This document shows positions 10,588 to 23,100 of a stretch of 64,000 bases of DNA, in pieces. The notes below the pieces were generated by a model. It was not told the DNA's origin. It made no database searches and was given only the letters and a program-made list of their open reading frames with translations. This DNA comes from Gonapodya prolifera JEL478 (taxonomy: Eukaryota > Monoblepharomycota > Monoblepharidomycetes > Monoblepharidales > Gonapodyaceae): the NCBI GenBank assembly GCA_001574975.1, contig KQ965745.1:248001-312000 (forward strand). The letters run 5' to 3'. The position numbers were made by a program, and so were the translations under genes. The number at the start of each line of letters is the position of its first letter. Position 1 is the first letter of the stretch.

Positions 10588-12696
10588 TTAGCCTTTCTCC
10601 TGGTTCGAGGATCCCTTGGACGCGCGCTTAGTCTGGGAACGTGGAGTGGCTTTAGATTTGGCCTTTGGTTTCGCTTCTTGGGTTCCAGATTCATTCAACG
10701 TCGGCACATCAGCAGTGGGGGGGAGAGGCGTTTCCAAGGCGAGCTTGGCGGAGCGACTACCTGTAGGCTTGGTTGCGTGGTCACCTCCAGGCTTCGTCGA
10801 CCGACCATTCGCAGGCTTGGTGGAGGTGTCATCTCCAGGCTTACCGGCACTGGAAGCTCTGGTGCTGGTTCCAGGAAGGTGACGAGGGTGAGCCCGATTG
10901 CTTTCTTGGGCTTCTGTTCCTTCACCGACGTGACGGTCTGCAGGAGTCTTCTGAATAGTTACTTTCTTTGGTGATTTTCGGGTCATTCCTCGGTTCTTGG
11001 GCGCAGCGGGGTTGGCGTTACTTTTGGCGGACGCACTCGACAGAGGACGATCGGTGTGTCTCTCTGGAGATGCGGCGGTGACGAGGTCCGGCCCGTCTGA
11101 GAGCTGCACTCGGACGGACTTGTTCTCAGGTCCCACAACCGGTGGCTTCGTGCTTGTCGCATTTTTCGAGGCAACAGATTCACAATCTCGATGCGAGTTG
11201 GTGCTCGAGCTTGTGCCCTGATTCTCCTTGTTCTCCAGTTCGTGGTCCGCACGTGCGACGCTCCGCTTCCGGCTGCCAAGTTTTCGTTCGCCTTTTCCCG
11301 GCTGAGATACGCTAGAGCTTGTTCTGTCTGACTGGCTGAGCCTGTGCGGTGGTATAGATACTTGCTCCGGCAGATGAGGCAGATGATTGCTGCTCGGGCT
11401 CTCTCCTTCAGTTGCTGATTGGGTCATCGGTGGCTTGGCGACCTCCACACCAGCCCCTTGGTTCCGTCTGCGACGCCGCTTATTACTATTCGGATGTGAC
11501 TTTCCTTGGCGCTGCGCTGCCGGCTGTGTCGAAGCCTCTCTCTCAGTAGCACTGAGAAAGGTGTATGTTGGAATGGTCCATCGATTCTGCAACCGGGCGA
11601 GTCGGACGGATTCCTTTTCTTTCGGCTTTAGACGTCGTTGTTGGCTGCCTCGGTATTCACCACCCGCATGGATTCCGCCTTCGGGATTGTTTCCGCTGTC
11701 CGGTCTGGCCTTCACCAGGATCGCACGGGGTTTGCTCAATCTCGCAACAGTTGATTGCTGCACCCGCTTGCGTTCCGTGACTTCAGGCTGTGCGAGAACG
11801 TACGGGGACGGTACGAGTCCTGGTTCAGGAGGTGGATCAGTGATAGGCAGTGTGGGATCCCCAAACGTCAACGCGGGGAGGAGGGAAGGAGGGATCGGCC
11901 GAAGCGCGGCTTTGAAAACAGGTGAGAAGACCGGAATTCGAAGCGTTTGGCGGGTCCGCCGCAGGTGTTCGGTTAGATATGGGTTGGGATTCGAGAGGTG
12001 CTCGAGAAAAGCGTCAACCTCTCCACCATCCGTATCCAGCCCCTTCACTTGCGCTAAAACGGGAAGAAGGGGATCCGTTCGCAGCTTGTGTGGAATGTAG
12101 TGCTGAGTTTGCCTGGCAGTTTTGGCGGACAGTACAGACTGCCGTTGTCGGATGTGCTTGGTCGGTGAATCGGACAACGCTTCACGAGATATACGAGCAA
12201 TACCGTGATCAAACAGCTTAATGAAAATGAGCTGATTCGAAACTCACTCAACCCCAGCTCTGCCTCCCCTCGCTCCACGAAGTGGGTAGCTCCATGTGGT
12301 CCCCCATTCCCGCTGTGGAGGATCCGTCCTGTGACATCGTCTCTGAGCCGAGAATCCTCCAATGGTTCGTTATTTGTCGTGCCAGAGATGGTCGGAGGGT
12401 CCCCGGCGGCGGCATCCTCCCTCTTCCTTTTGGACCCGGCGGAGCTGGGAGATCCACCCGCCGCATCCGTCGCATCGGTTGCTGAAACTAAGGGAGCGAC
12501 CACTGTTTGCTCTCTTTTCCAGAATGGCATTGAGAAATTGCTGCTGTCCTCCTCGGAGCGGCGATCGCTGCGAAGGCTTCTCCAACTTTACTGCCAGGTT
12601 CGGCGAATGCATCCCTTCACTCAAACTTGTCGATTTAGCGAGATCGGACAGTTCCAATCCAAAGAAGCTCCGTATTGCAAAACGGCCGGGTGGCAT
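10588..12696 (-). CDS. uncharacterised basic, disordered protein
   Basis: A frame from about 12220 down to 10588 encodes over 500 residues. Its first quarter looks globular (HYIPHKLRTDPLLPVLAQVK, then VDAFLEHLSNPNPYLTEHL). The rest is Ser/Thr/Lys/Pro-rich and ends in a Lys/Arg-rich tail. Upstream, in another frame, lies a plausible first exon from ATG 12530 containing KRKRED and ending at a GTGAGT donor near 12246. A frame with ATG 12696 (MPPGRFAIRSFFGLELSDL) may be the true N-terminus. Exon joins could not be fixed. The predicted disorder and basic tail suggest a nuclear protein, but that is inference. Confidence 0.5.
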
Positions 12697-12790
12697 ACTC
12701 GATGAATCTGTACTTCGGAGAGTTGCGCATATCTCATTGCATAAATACAATCTTCAATCTCGCACATACATCAAAACTCTCTCGCTAACC

Positions 12791-14128
12791 TCACAACTTC
12801 CCTCTTGGCGCGACTCCAACCGTGAGCCATTTCCACAAGAACTTGGTCCCAATATCCGCCATGTTTGGCGTGACCTCCTGTAATGAGGGTCAGCATTTAC
12901 GAAAATGCGAAATGTCTGAGATCTCAAAACTCACGTGACCTGCTTCTGTTTCGATGTGGAACTGGGACCCGATCGAAAACTTTGTGAATCGTACTTCACA
13001 GCAGCGCTCGGACGAAATTCCACTCACGGTAAGCCTATCCGCATCCTGCCCACTGTACAGCTCCTTCGCCTGCGACAGCCACTTTTCCGACGCCTTCCAG
13101 GGCACCAGCCTATCCTTCCCACCGACGATCCAAGCCACGGGCCGTGGCCGCCCGTCGCGGCCTCGCAGCTTGTCGACGTTGTGCACGGGATCAAGCGCGC
13201 GCAGCATGCCGAGGAACTGGGGCGTTTTGAATGTCGCCGCGGTGGGAACTTTGGGGATGTGCGCTGGTTTGAGGTTTGCGGCGCGTGATGTCATGAGGGA
13301 TTCGTAGTCGGCGCAGCCTGGGTGAGGAAACAGCGGGTGTGAAATGGATGTTGGAGGGCCGCGATGCAGGTATGCTCACCAACGATGGGAACGGCAGCAC
13401 TGATTCGGCTATCTGAAAGACATTTGTTAAACAATGGGTTAAGTTTTCAGTATTGTAACGGTATTCTCAAGCACGCGGGAAAGAACGCTCCATAAGCACC
13501 TTTGACGATACTCAGGAACGAAGCATGTCCACCCAGACTAACACCCATGATGCCCCATGACGCAATATCGAGTCCCAAGAACGCCGGCAGAGTGTCGATC
13601 AAGAAGGACGCGTCGCACGTCGTTCCGTACTGAATCGAGAACATGTCGATCGCGTGCGAGTCGTTTCCTGCGCGCCAGTCACCGTTCTTGACGTTGTCGA
13701 GTAGTCTTTTGGAAGTCGAGGTTGGGGTGGTACATTGGGGCAGTGATGGACCCTTGTCGATGAGAGATTTGAGGAAAGGAGACATGAATCTTCATCACTG
13801 ACCTGGTACCGTGATTTCTCTGGTCAAACGCCACCGCAAGGAAGGCAATCTCCTTCGAGTTGGGCGCAACGAGCTTCTGGCAGAGGAAGCGCACGGCATC
13901 TCGATTCTGCAGGCGGCCGTGGAGGACAATGACAGCTACGAGGTGGCGGGGCGGTTGCTTGCGAACTTCGGGGAGGCCGTACACCGTTACGGCGAGTCTA
14001 GTGTGGTGGTCGACGGAACCGGATTGAGCGATCGGCCGAAAACGGCTTCTCAGACGAGACTTTGCAACGTACCCTCCGACTTGCACTTCGGTCTCGTTGT
14101 CTGTCTTCTTCGCCTCGGGAATCGACAT
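12791..14128 (-). CDS. alpha/beta hydrolase, YitV-like serine hydrolase
   Basis: Five exons (14128-13803, 13705-13500, 13412-13380, 13317-12935, 12877-12791) give 344 residues with all phases consistent. The fold is shown by an early strand ending in VIVLHGRLQNRDAV, by DQRNHGTR, by a nucleophile elbow GVSLGGH near residue 165, by a late acidic turn WIVGGKDRLVPW, and by a C-terminal histidine in EAGHEVTPNM that is created by splicing exon 4 to exon 5. This supplies a Ser-Asp-His triad. HAIDMFSIQYGTTCDASFL before the elbow is typical of fungal and bacterial relatives of YitV. The substrate is unknown. There is no signal peptide, so it is probably cytosolic. Confidence 0.8.
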
Positions 14129-14394
14129 GTTGAAGGTCTTGGATGGCTTCACAGTCAGAATTATGGTCGTTTGAGACCGGCGAGTCAATTCTCCCCGATC
14201 TGGTCAACACCGCAGCACTCCTCAACGCAGAAAATCAAGAGACTAAGACCGCGAGCTCTTTATTTAATCATTTAATCAGTGCGCGCAAGATGCGCGGGCA
14301 TGTTCAAATCCAACCTAGCGAATCCGTAGAAATGGTTGAAAATATTGTGAATACTGGCGTCCCATAACGTGGTAACCTCCCCCAAAGGCACACT

Positions 14395-15596
14395 CTAATG
14401 TAATTTTGGCTCGTGCTTGTAAGTGACAACCTCCAAGCGCCGAGAACTCGCCAACTTGCCTATCTTCAGCTGGATGAGACAGAACAGTTCCTTAGCCCGT
14501 TCAGTCTCTGCAATGATTGAGGCTGACACAGTTGGACAGGTGTCAAGAAGATTGTTCAAGGCAACCACAGCAGGTGTGGAGGGATCCACCGACTCCTCGT
14601 CGTCGTCATTGTAATCAGCAGATGCCTGCCCGATATCACACGTGAACTGGCCCTAAAAGTACACGAATTCAAGTCGGCGGAGTCGTGGAAAAGCTCCTGA
14701 TCACTTCAGCCAACCCGCTGATTCCTCCTGCGTTGATACGGTTAATCCACGTAAAAGAGAGAGTTTCCACGTTTTTGTGTGGTCGCGCACGCCCGTCTGG
14801 CGTGCGAAACGTTTTTGAGTTCATCTCAAAATCACATCCGTGGTAGTGTCGCACATTGCGGAATAAATAAAGCATTGCCATGGATCCATCCATAATCTTA
14901 ACACGTGTGGCTTGAAGGGATTGGACGATATGTGACTTGGACGAATGAAATGAGGAAAGTGTAACAGAATCGCCTTCAGAATTTCCAGGAATGTCACCTC
15001 GTCGAGCAAGCATTCCTCTATTAGCTTTTGCCAACCATGAGCCATGTGCACTTCATCGACACCAAGGCCATTTGCTAGGTGAATATACCAGGAGATTGGG
15101 AGCGAGTCCAGTCGGAAACCGAGACTCTGAAATTTTACTTGACCGAACGGCAGCATTTGCTCCTGTGCCCTCCACATGATGTGGATGGCTTCTTTTGGCG
15201 AGACCCTCTCGTACAAGTGTAAGCCGTGCCTAGAGCAGATAAGGTGTCCAATTTCTGTCATCGGAGGTGTCGTCGGTCGCAAGGTGCAAGATTTTTCTGC
15301 ACAAACTCGATACGCTGGTTGCTTCCCTGCGGCTGGCGACCAATCTCAAGTCATCCATCATCCGAACATTCTCAAGTGAGATACCGGTCCAAATCGAGAT
15401 ATGCACGGTGGAAGCTTTCGAGTTGCAATGTTCGGAGACGCCGGATGAAACTCTGAAGATGCAAAGGAAATTTGAGGATAGAATGTTGCGTGCCACGGTA
15501 TCGGCGGCACACAAGGGGGATCCGAGTGTAAAAAGCCTTAGAGTTAGCGACGAGAACGAGGATGCGAAGAAGGATTTCTTCAGGAAGGCAATCCAT
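14395..15596 (-). pseudogene. broken F-box/leucine-rich gene
   Basis: The frame opens with an F-box (MDCLPEEILLRILVLVANS, then IPLVCRRY). It stops after about 75 codons. Coherent F-box/LRR-like sequence then continues in shifting frames: MDDLRLVASRREA at about 15300, HGLHLYERVSPKEAIHIMW at about 15200, GSMAMLYLFRNVRHYHGCDF at about 14870, AGGISGLAEVIRSF at about 14700. A final 80-residue block (VVALNNLLDTCPTVSAS to EPKLH) ends at 14395 and is separated from LRRLEFVYF by an in-frame TAG near 14653. I could not bridge the shifts with GT-AG introns of normal length. A pseudogene with several indels is the simplest reading; an unresolved multi-exon gene is the alternative. Confidence 0.5.
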
Positions 15597-15846
15597 GTCC
15601 AGTTGGCAAATTTGCCGGTTCAGCCGACGAGTTGAGGCCACAGTCAGCCCCCGAGAACTCCAGAACGGCAGCAGAGGCGAGCGAGATTGCTGCGCGATGA
15701 TGAGCGGATCGAGCGGAGCCGCCATCACGCGATCGAATGCGAGCGGCAGCGCGGGGCTGTCCGGGGATCGCGAGCGAGATGTCAAGAAGTGAGAACCGCA
15801 CCGTCGCCCGCTTCACGCGTCACAGTCCTATGCAACCCTCCAACCC

Positions 15847-18800
15847 ATGCGATCGCCGTTCCTCTCCCTCTCACCATCCCGCCTTGCGATCCCTACCAGA
15901 CGCCTCTCGTTTGTGGCCGTGTACCCGCACCCGTCGGAACTTGCACTCACCCTCGAGTACACGCAACAGCCGTACGTCGCGGACCCCGCAACTGGCAAGA
16001 ATGTGCCCGTGGGCGAGAAGGCAACAAAGTCGAAAACGTGCGTGCTGTGCCGCTCCCTGTCAACACCGCTTGTTTACACTCAAGACTTCTTCAAACACTT
16101 CTCCAATCGTAGCATCCGCCTCCAATCTCTCTCCTCTCCTGCCGACATTCCGCCCCTTGCTGCTGAAATCCTCGACAAGTGCAAATTCATTCCGCCATCC
16201 CGTGCAAAGGACATCCACGACCAAATCCTTGTCGTCCTCGCTCGCTCTTCCTCCTCTTTCCCCGCTTCCTCCACTTCGACACTTGCGCCAAAACCGCCAC
16301 ACTCTCCCGACCGCGATCGGCACCTGTATCCCGCCTCCTCAACACCCGCGCCTTCCTCTACACCATCTTCACCACCCCGCCGACCCACCACAGCCCGACC
16401 CGCCTCGGCATCACCCACGCGCGCTACAAGCGCGAACGCTTCCCGCGTGCCCAATCCACGTGCAGACTCTCCCTCTACACCTCCACGAACAGCACCCTCA
16501 CCGCCCACCCGTCCGTCACCGTCCTCCTCAGCGTCTGGCTCTGTTTCGGCCTCACCGGGGTACTCCTACTCACCCGCTAGATCCGCAACGTCTGCTACCT
16601 CAGGGTGGGATGACTCAGGTGCGGGGAAAAGGGACGGAGGCTTCAGCTTCGGCAGGGGAACGAGTATTGGAACGGGGCTTGATGACGACAACGACGACGT
16701 GAGTGGCCGCATGCCTGGGTGTGCTAGGAGCTGGGGAGGGGTAGTGCGGGAAGATTGGGACTTATGAAGGGGTTCCATGAATCGCAGGGAGGGAGAATAT
16801 GGTGTGGCCATGCGAGGGTGTTGACGACATACGAAGCAACACGTAGACGCTCGCGTGCCGAAACTCGCCGAGAACTCGCTGTGAGATGGAATGGTGACGA
16901 GTTCACGACATATCGTTTTTGTTGAGGGATGTGCCAGGATCGAAGAGAAGGCGTGCTAGGCCATGCACACTCTGATGTGAACGCCCGACGAGATGTTTTC
17001 TGGACACGATGTGTACTTGCACTTCCAACGCTAAACCGTTAATCCTTCTCCCACAAAACAGCCAACCCCCCCAACCATGTCCCTCCTCCCCGAATACACC
17101 GAGCTGCTATATGAGGACCTTCCGGATAAAGTCAAGGCGACTCGTTGCTTGGCGAAGTTGGCGAGGAGTAGGGCGAATTTGGCCGTGTTGAGTGTGAATG
17201 GTGTGTGTCTGTGGATGAAGCGGGGCGGAGGGGAGCTAAGGAGAGCTCAAGCGACCAGGAGGTTTGAAGAAGAGAGGGGGAGGGGTTGATGGTGCACCGA
17301 GTTTGGGATTGTGGTGATCAGGATGGCACTTCCGGGATGTTCTGTTATTGCACAGGAAAGCACACTTTTGGGTGATACATGTTTCACCCACTCTCACCAA
17401 CTCTCCCATTACTCATCAACTCCGACGCGCGCTCTAGAATCCCTCCTCTCCGCCCTCTCGCGCGTCCTGCGCGACGACTCTCGCCGCTCGCTCGACCTCG
17501 CCACGCACATCGCCACCTTCTTCTACCTCCTCTCGCTCCACCCGGCGTACCACCACCTCATCACCTCCCACAAGGTCGGCGACGCCTGCCTTAGAATCGT
17601 CCAGGCTGAGGAGAGACGGTCCGAAGTGTGGGAGGATGAGCTGCGGAAGGTGATCAGACGGGTGAGGGAGAATCCAGGGGATCAGAAGAGAGTCAGAGAG
17701 GCCGAGGGGGAAGGGAGGAGGTATGAAGTGATGAGGGCGAAGCAGGAGCGGTTGTTGTTTGGTGAGTGGTGGAAACGAAGCTATGTGTGGTGGGAGGCCA
17801 GGTTGGAGATGTGGCGTGTGGAAGTGTTGCATAGAATTCTGCTCGCAGCTATGATTTACAAAGCATTTTTTTGCACCTTCTCAGCGTGTATTCACCTCCT
17901 CCTAAACCTCTCCCTCCACAACGCCACTCTGGACCTCAAGATCGTTCGCCGGGCGATCCTCCCACTCCTCCTGCACTGCCTGCGGCGTTCCCGTCCAGGG
18001 GACCTACAGACCCTTGTTGTGTCGTACCTCGCAAGATTGGCGTGTTGGAGGGAAAACGTGGAGGAGTGGGAACGGGTTGTTGAGGAGGAAGGGGTTGGCG
18101 TTGTGGACACACAAGATGAGCTGGGAGGAGGGACAGTGTGGGGGAGTGTGGGAGAAGCACTGGAGAGAGGAGGTCCAGTGGGTGTCCAAGGTGGTTTTCT
18201 GGGATGGGACGTGCTGAAATTTGCCGGCTTCATCCTACACCCACCTCTTACCCACACAACTAGCCCCTCGTCACCCAACTCCTCCGCCTCCTGTCCAACA
18301 TTGCCCTCCACCCACCCCTTCGCGCTTCTCTTCTTAAGATCACTGGTCCCTCCATTGTCGCCACCCTGTGCAAATCCTTCGTCACGTCCCCTTCGCCTAC
18401 TATCTCCACACCTGCCACACGCACGCTGTACCTCCTCACTGTTGAGGACCGCAACCGCCGGCACGAAACCATGGAGGCCGTCGTACCCCTCCTGACACGG
18501 CTCATGGTAGATTACCCCTCTGAACGTGTACCCCCCGAACTCGCCGCGGCTGCCGTCAACCTTGCCCACAACGCTCGTTTGGCAAAGCTTTTCGGCACCC
18601 CTCCCGGCTCGTTTAAGACCCTCCTGCAGCGCGGAATTAAGACGCGAGATCCTCTTCTGCTCAAACTGTGCCGGACACTCGCAGTCCTCCCCGAGCACAA
18701 GACTCTCATGCTCGACCAGATTGACGACCTGGCCGCTCTTGTCGCTCGCTGCTTCGATGCCGCCGACCCCGATAGAGGCGTCGAGGCAGTAGGGGTCCTC

Positions 18801-19709
18801 GCGGAAGTTGCAGTCGATGGCATGGATTGGGCCCGGCTAACGACAAAGTATTCCCTCTTGGAGCGTATTGACGCACACTTGGTAGACGCTATCCGCAGAG
18901 CGGAGGATCCTTCTTCCGTGACAGGATTTGATGTCGCCGGGGAAGCGATGCCGCAAGGCCTTTCTCTGAACGACGACTGGCTGCTGGAAGTCATTGTACT
19001 CCTGGGCACAATGACACAGACAGACCCTACCGTTGCCCAGATGGTGGTACGCCGCGGCATTGTGAAGCATCTCGTGGAGATCATGGTCGCCAAGGAGGAG
19101 GACGACGAGATCATCCTTCAGGTGATTTACGCAATGGGTGGGGTTTGGAGATGGGCTGGTGTGGAGAGTTTGGAGCAAAGTGGAGCAGGTAGGGTCGCAG
19201 GGCATTCTCTCAGGTTGTTCAATCGGAGATATCTTGAATGACTGTTGTGTTTTCAGAATTTGTTGCCTATCTCATCGATCTTCTGTACGATCGCAATCCA
19301 GAGATTCGGCAACTTTGTGATACGTGCTTAGACATTATCACTGTGAGTAGATCGTTGCGTCTCATTCCTTGTGCAAGAGCTTTCAACTATGCTGCTCCAG
19401 GAAATGTCCCCTGAATGGGGTCCCCGGATCCGCTACCAGCGCTTCAGATGGCACAATGCGGAGTGGTTCCTTGTCGCCCTCCCGAACCACGACAGCTCCG
19501 AGTTTAGTACCTATTCCCACCAAGCAGGTGGACGGTACGTCCCAGAAGTCGAATTCCATGGCAAAAGAAGTGTCGCCCGCCAGCTTGAGCGCTCGGGTGG
19601 CTTGTCGAGGCTCTCCGACGATAACGAAGACAGCGGCGACAATGAATCGGACATATACAACTTCAACGATCGCCGGGCGATGCTGGATCTTGAAGATATA
19701 GAGCCATGA
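15847..19709 (+). CDS. KIFAP3: KAP3, kinesin-2 accessory subunit
   Basis: Eight exons (15847-16037, 16113-16698, 17062-17200, 17438-17761, 17885-18177, 18264-19137, 19257-19342, 19401-19709) encode about 933 residues. KAP3 is the non-motor subunit of heterotrimeric kinesin-2, which drives anterograde intraflagellar transport. Diagnostic segments are YPHPSELALTLEY near the start, AAEILDKCKFIPPSRAKDI, PEYTELLYEDLPDKVKA, LSRVLRDDSRRSLDLATHI, the armadillo repeats of exons E and F, and the C-terminal RYQRFRWHNAEWF. Residues about 130-259 are a Ser/Pro/Thr-rich insertion. The start is uncertain because another small upstream exon is possible. About 20 residues expected between exons F and G (19138-19256) are missing or lie in an undetected exon. 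Confidence 0.9.
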
Positions 19710-20112
19710 ATCACAACGAACTTTCTTGAAACAAATGCAATGAACTTTGTCGTAACAAATACAAAGTACTGTTCTGCGAATCTATGATTTGTGAAAAGGT
19801 CCCTTGTGGAGCCAGTTCGTTCGAGGTTCCCAGTCCATCATCGAGCAGGTAGATTCGTTGCGAAGACAGAGGGCAAAGAGAAAGGGCGATATCAATTTCG
19901 TGTGTATCCACCCTCCACGATGTATGATATCGCAAAGACTAGTCTAAGAAAAAGCGAAATCGCAATCAAGAAGCGCTCGTTCGCCACTTGTCATAAGAGT
20001 TGAAGTGATTTATTTGATATCACGTTTTTTGGTGATAGTTTTCGAAAAAAAGAAGTTGATGTTTGCAAAGATTTCTCCCTCAAACTTCCCACGCCCCTCG
20101 GATTCTTCTCCA
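19710..20112. other. intergenic, convergent 3' ends
   Basis: These 403 bp lie between the stop codons of KAP3 and the zinc-knuckle gene. They are AT-richer than the flanking exons and contain no coding frame of note. They should hold both 3' UTRs. Confidence 0.5.
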
Positions 20113-23100
20113 TCACCATCCAGAAAACCCTCCTGCATCACCACCACCACCGTACGATCCCCTTCCGTAGCCACCGCGCGAAGCACCGTAACCACCGCGA
20201 GAGGATCCCTGTTGAGAGTTTGGGCAGTCCCTCGAAATATGCCCCACTTGGTCACAAATGTTGCACTTGCGCCTGCATACCCGAGAAGAGTTAAGTACAC
20301 GAAACAGAGCAAGCGGACCCAGGAAAACTCACATATCAGGCTTCGGACAACCAGAGACTTCGTGGTCCTTACTTCCACAGCGAACACATGTTCCCGGTTC
20401 TCTCATTTTTCGTTGCTCTAAATAAAAGATTATAGGTTGGAGAAGATTGCAATAGCCTTGTTTCAACGCACTCTGGCAGTCAATAGCGTGGTGACCCTGT
20501 TCACCGGTAGCCGTGAGTTTTGAGAATGTGATTCAATGCGATTCGAAACCCACCTCTTCCCCGCAATTCCTTTTGGTGACCAAGTGCGGGATGGAATGAG
20601 AAGTCCAATTCCCGAAGAAGCCGAGAGTATTTGCTTACCTGCACGGGTCCTGTATTGGAAAACATGTAAGAGTTCCTGAAGAATCTTCTTACATTCAAGC
20701 TTTTGTACTCACAGGCATATGGCAATTCTTCTGCAAGTGGCCTGGAACCGTTACTTGGTGAGTACTCTTTAACGATCATCTCAGTAACTGATCAATACCT
20801 TTCTGACCGCACTTCTTGCATTCGATCTTTGTAACGCGCTTTGTAAGGTTATGCATTTTGCGATTCGCGCTCAACACAACTCACCTTCGGGCAATCTGCC
20901 GCACGATGACGTTCCTCACCGCACTTTCGACAAGTTTCGACCCTATATAGCACAACGATGAAGTTTATGAGCGGTTGGCCAAGTCCGCATGATGAAGACA
21001 AACCTGGGGTTTGGACATTCGCTGCGAGTCCGAATACCGGCATGAGCGCGTTGGAAAATCAGAAGTGCTCCAGCGAACCCACCTCTTGTTATGTCCTTCT
21101 TGTCCACAGTTGAAGCATGCTCTTCCTCCCCCGCCTCCACCACGTCCAGAGTCCGCATTCGGACATTCGCGACCTTAGAAACGGACCTTGCAGCTTCGAA
21201 TGTTCAACTCGTTTAAGAACCATTACTTACTCAGGTGTCCAGTTTCGCCACACTTGAAACATGCGCGATCATCTGTTCCACTGGAGCTGGGACAGTCTCG
21301 AGCTGTTGCATTACTGTGTCAATGCCCTACCGTAGATTTAATTGTGCAGCAATGCCTCTCACCGATGTGTCCTGTCTGACCACAACGTCGACATTCCCGC
21401 TCACCGCCTCCACCGCGCACGGTAGGCTGCTTAGCTGCTTCGTCTTTGCATTCTCTCGCGAAATGACCGGGTTTGTTGCACCTCCTGCATACTATCGTTG
21501 CTCCTGAAAGATATGGTTTCGGATCGCGTTCAGTTCGCGGATTTGGGCAATCACTGCAAATGTGCCGCGATGTTAATCGGCTGAATCCTGCAAATGGCAA
21601 TTTTGAAGACCTTACCGAGCAATGTGCCCAGGTTGACCGCATCTAAGTACCAACGGTTATTTATGAAGTTGTCGAACTTCAATTCTCTAGTCTTACCTTC
21701 GACAAGTCTCTTCTTCTGTGCAGTACCTGGAAGACAAATGACTCGTATGATTGATTGACTGGGATTGAAATTGAAACAAGCGATCTCACCGTGCGAAATG
21801 ACCTGCCTTTCCACAGCTGCAACAAACACACATTAAACCATGTTATCGAGTTTTTTGTAACCGCTCTTACCGCCGGCAAGTTTCCGTAGAAGCGTTGGGG
21901 CATTCCCTGAATAATGGTTATGTCAAAGGCGCCCAAATGGTTCACGTTCTTTCACACGACGAACCTTGCCAAATGACCCTCTACAGGGAGAAAACGTTCA
22001 ATCAGCTTTCTCAGCCTCAAAACAATACTAACAACCAACCTTCTCCACATTTGCGACAGCCGGAGGACGAGAAGCCCCCGCCAGAGTTGTCACCCATTTC
22101 TCCGCCGCCCCCATCATTTCCTGATGTCGCACCTGGGTAAGAACCCCGGGTCCCCGCGGAATAGGGAGCATACCTGCAGCAACAATGAGTCATGTATCTC
22201 GTTGACGACAGTGTGCCAAAATACTCACGATTCCGTGCCTCCATGGTCACCTCCTTGATCTTGTTGAGGAGTAGCACCAGAGCCCCCGCCACCCCCACCT
22301 CCATTTGCGGCACCCCATCCTCCACCACTTGTTGTTTCTGCCCCTTCAGTACCACTTGTTGTTGCCGCAACAGCTCCCAAACCGCCCCCTCCTCCAGCAC
22401 TAGTCGCTGCTCCGCCCTCAGCTCCCCACCCTCCACCACCGCTGGAAGCACCCCAACCACTTCCACTCGATGTAAGGTTTTGGTCCACTGCAACTCCCCA
22501 ACCTGGAGTGTTACCGCTTGAACTTTGATCGTTTGTCGCAGAAGGCGCGCCCTGTCCCCATCTACTTGAGGCCTGCGCCCCACCCCCTTCCGAACCTTCA
22601 CAGGTCGCTTGCGAGCCCCAACCACCACCTTGTGCCGGTGTAGATCCACTTGAGCCGGCTTCTTGACTCGCTCCCCATCCGCTCGGAGATGTTTCACTTC
22701 CAGTCCATGCATTCCCACCACTGCCTTCGGGTGCGCCTCCATCTAAATGTAATTGTTTCATTAACATTGTGTTGACATTGTGGATCTGGAATAACATACC
22801 TTGGCCCTCCGTTGCGTTGTCAGAAGCTTGGCCACCCGGGAAATCACAGCGGGTTCCTGCAAAAGTTTTGTAAGTGAAGTGGATGCGCAGATCAAACAAC
22901 AAACGAGAAGATACCTGCATCGTCTCGACCCCTCATAAAACCTGTGGAAACGTAAATGTGAATTGGGATGGGCCGCAATCGACAATTGTAAACTCACAGA
23001 AAGTTGACACGTGAGACGACTGGCCACACTTAGAGCACCTTTACGAATGAAGAATTATCAGAATCTACCTCACGGTTCCCTCCCAGCAAGAGTGACTCAC

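Noticed and set aside
15737-16702. 321-codon plus-strand frame overlapping KAP3 exons 1-2
   Set aside because: A different frame carries the conserved KAP3 sequence and joins in phase to the next exon.
20113-22040. Regularly spaced short repeats that could be mistaken for a CRISPR-like or satellite array
   Set aside because: They are zinc-knuckle exons with protein-level similarity, separated by GT-AG introns in consistent phase.
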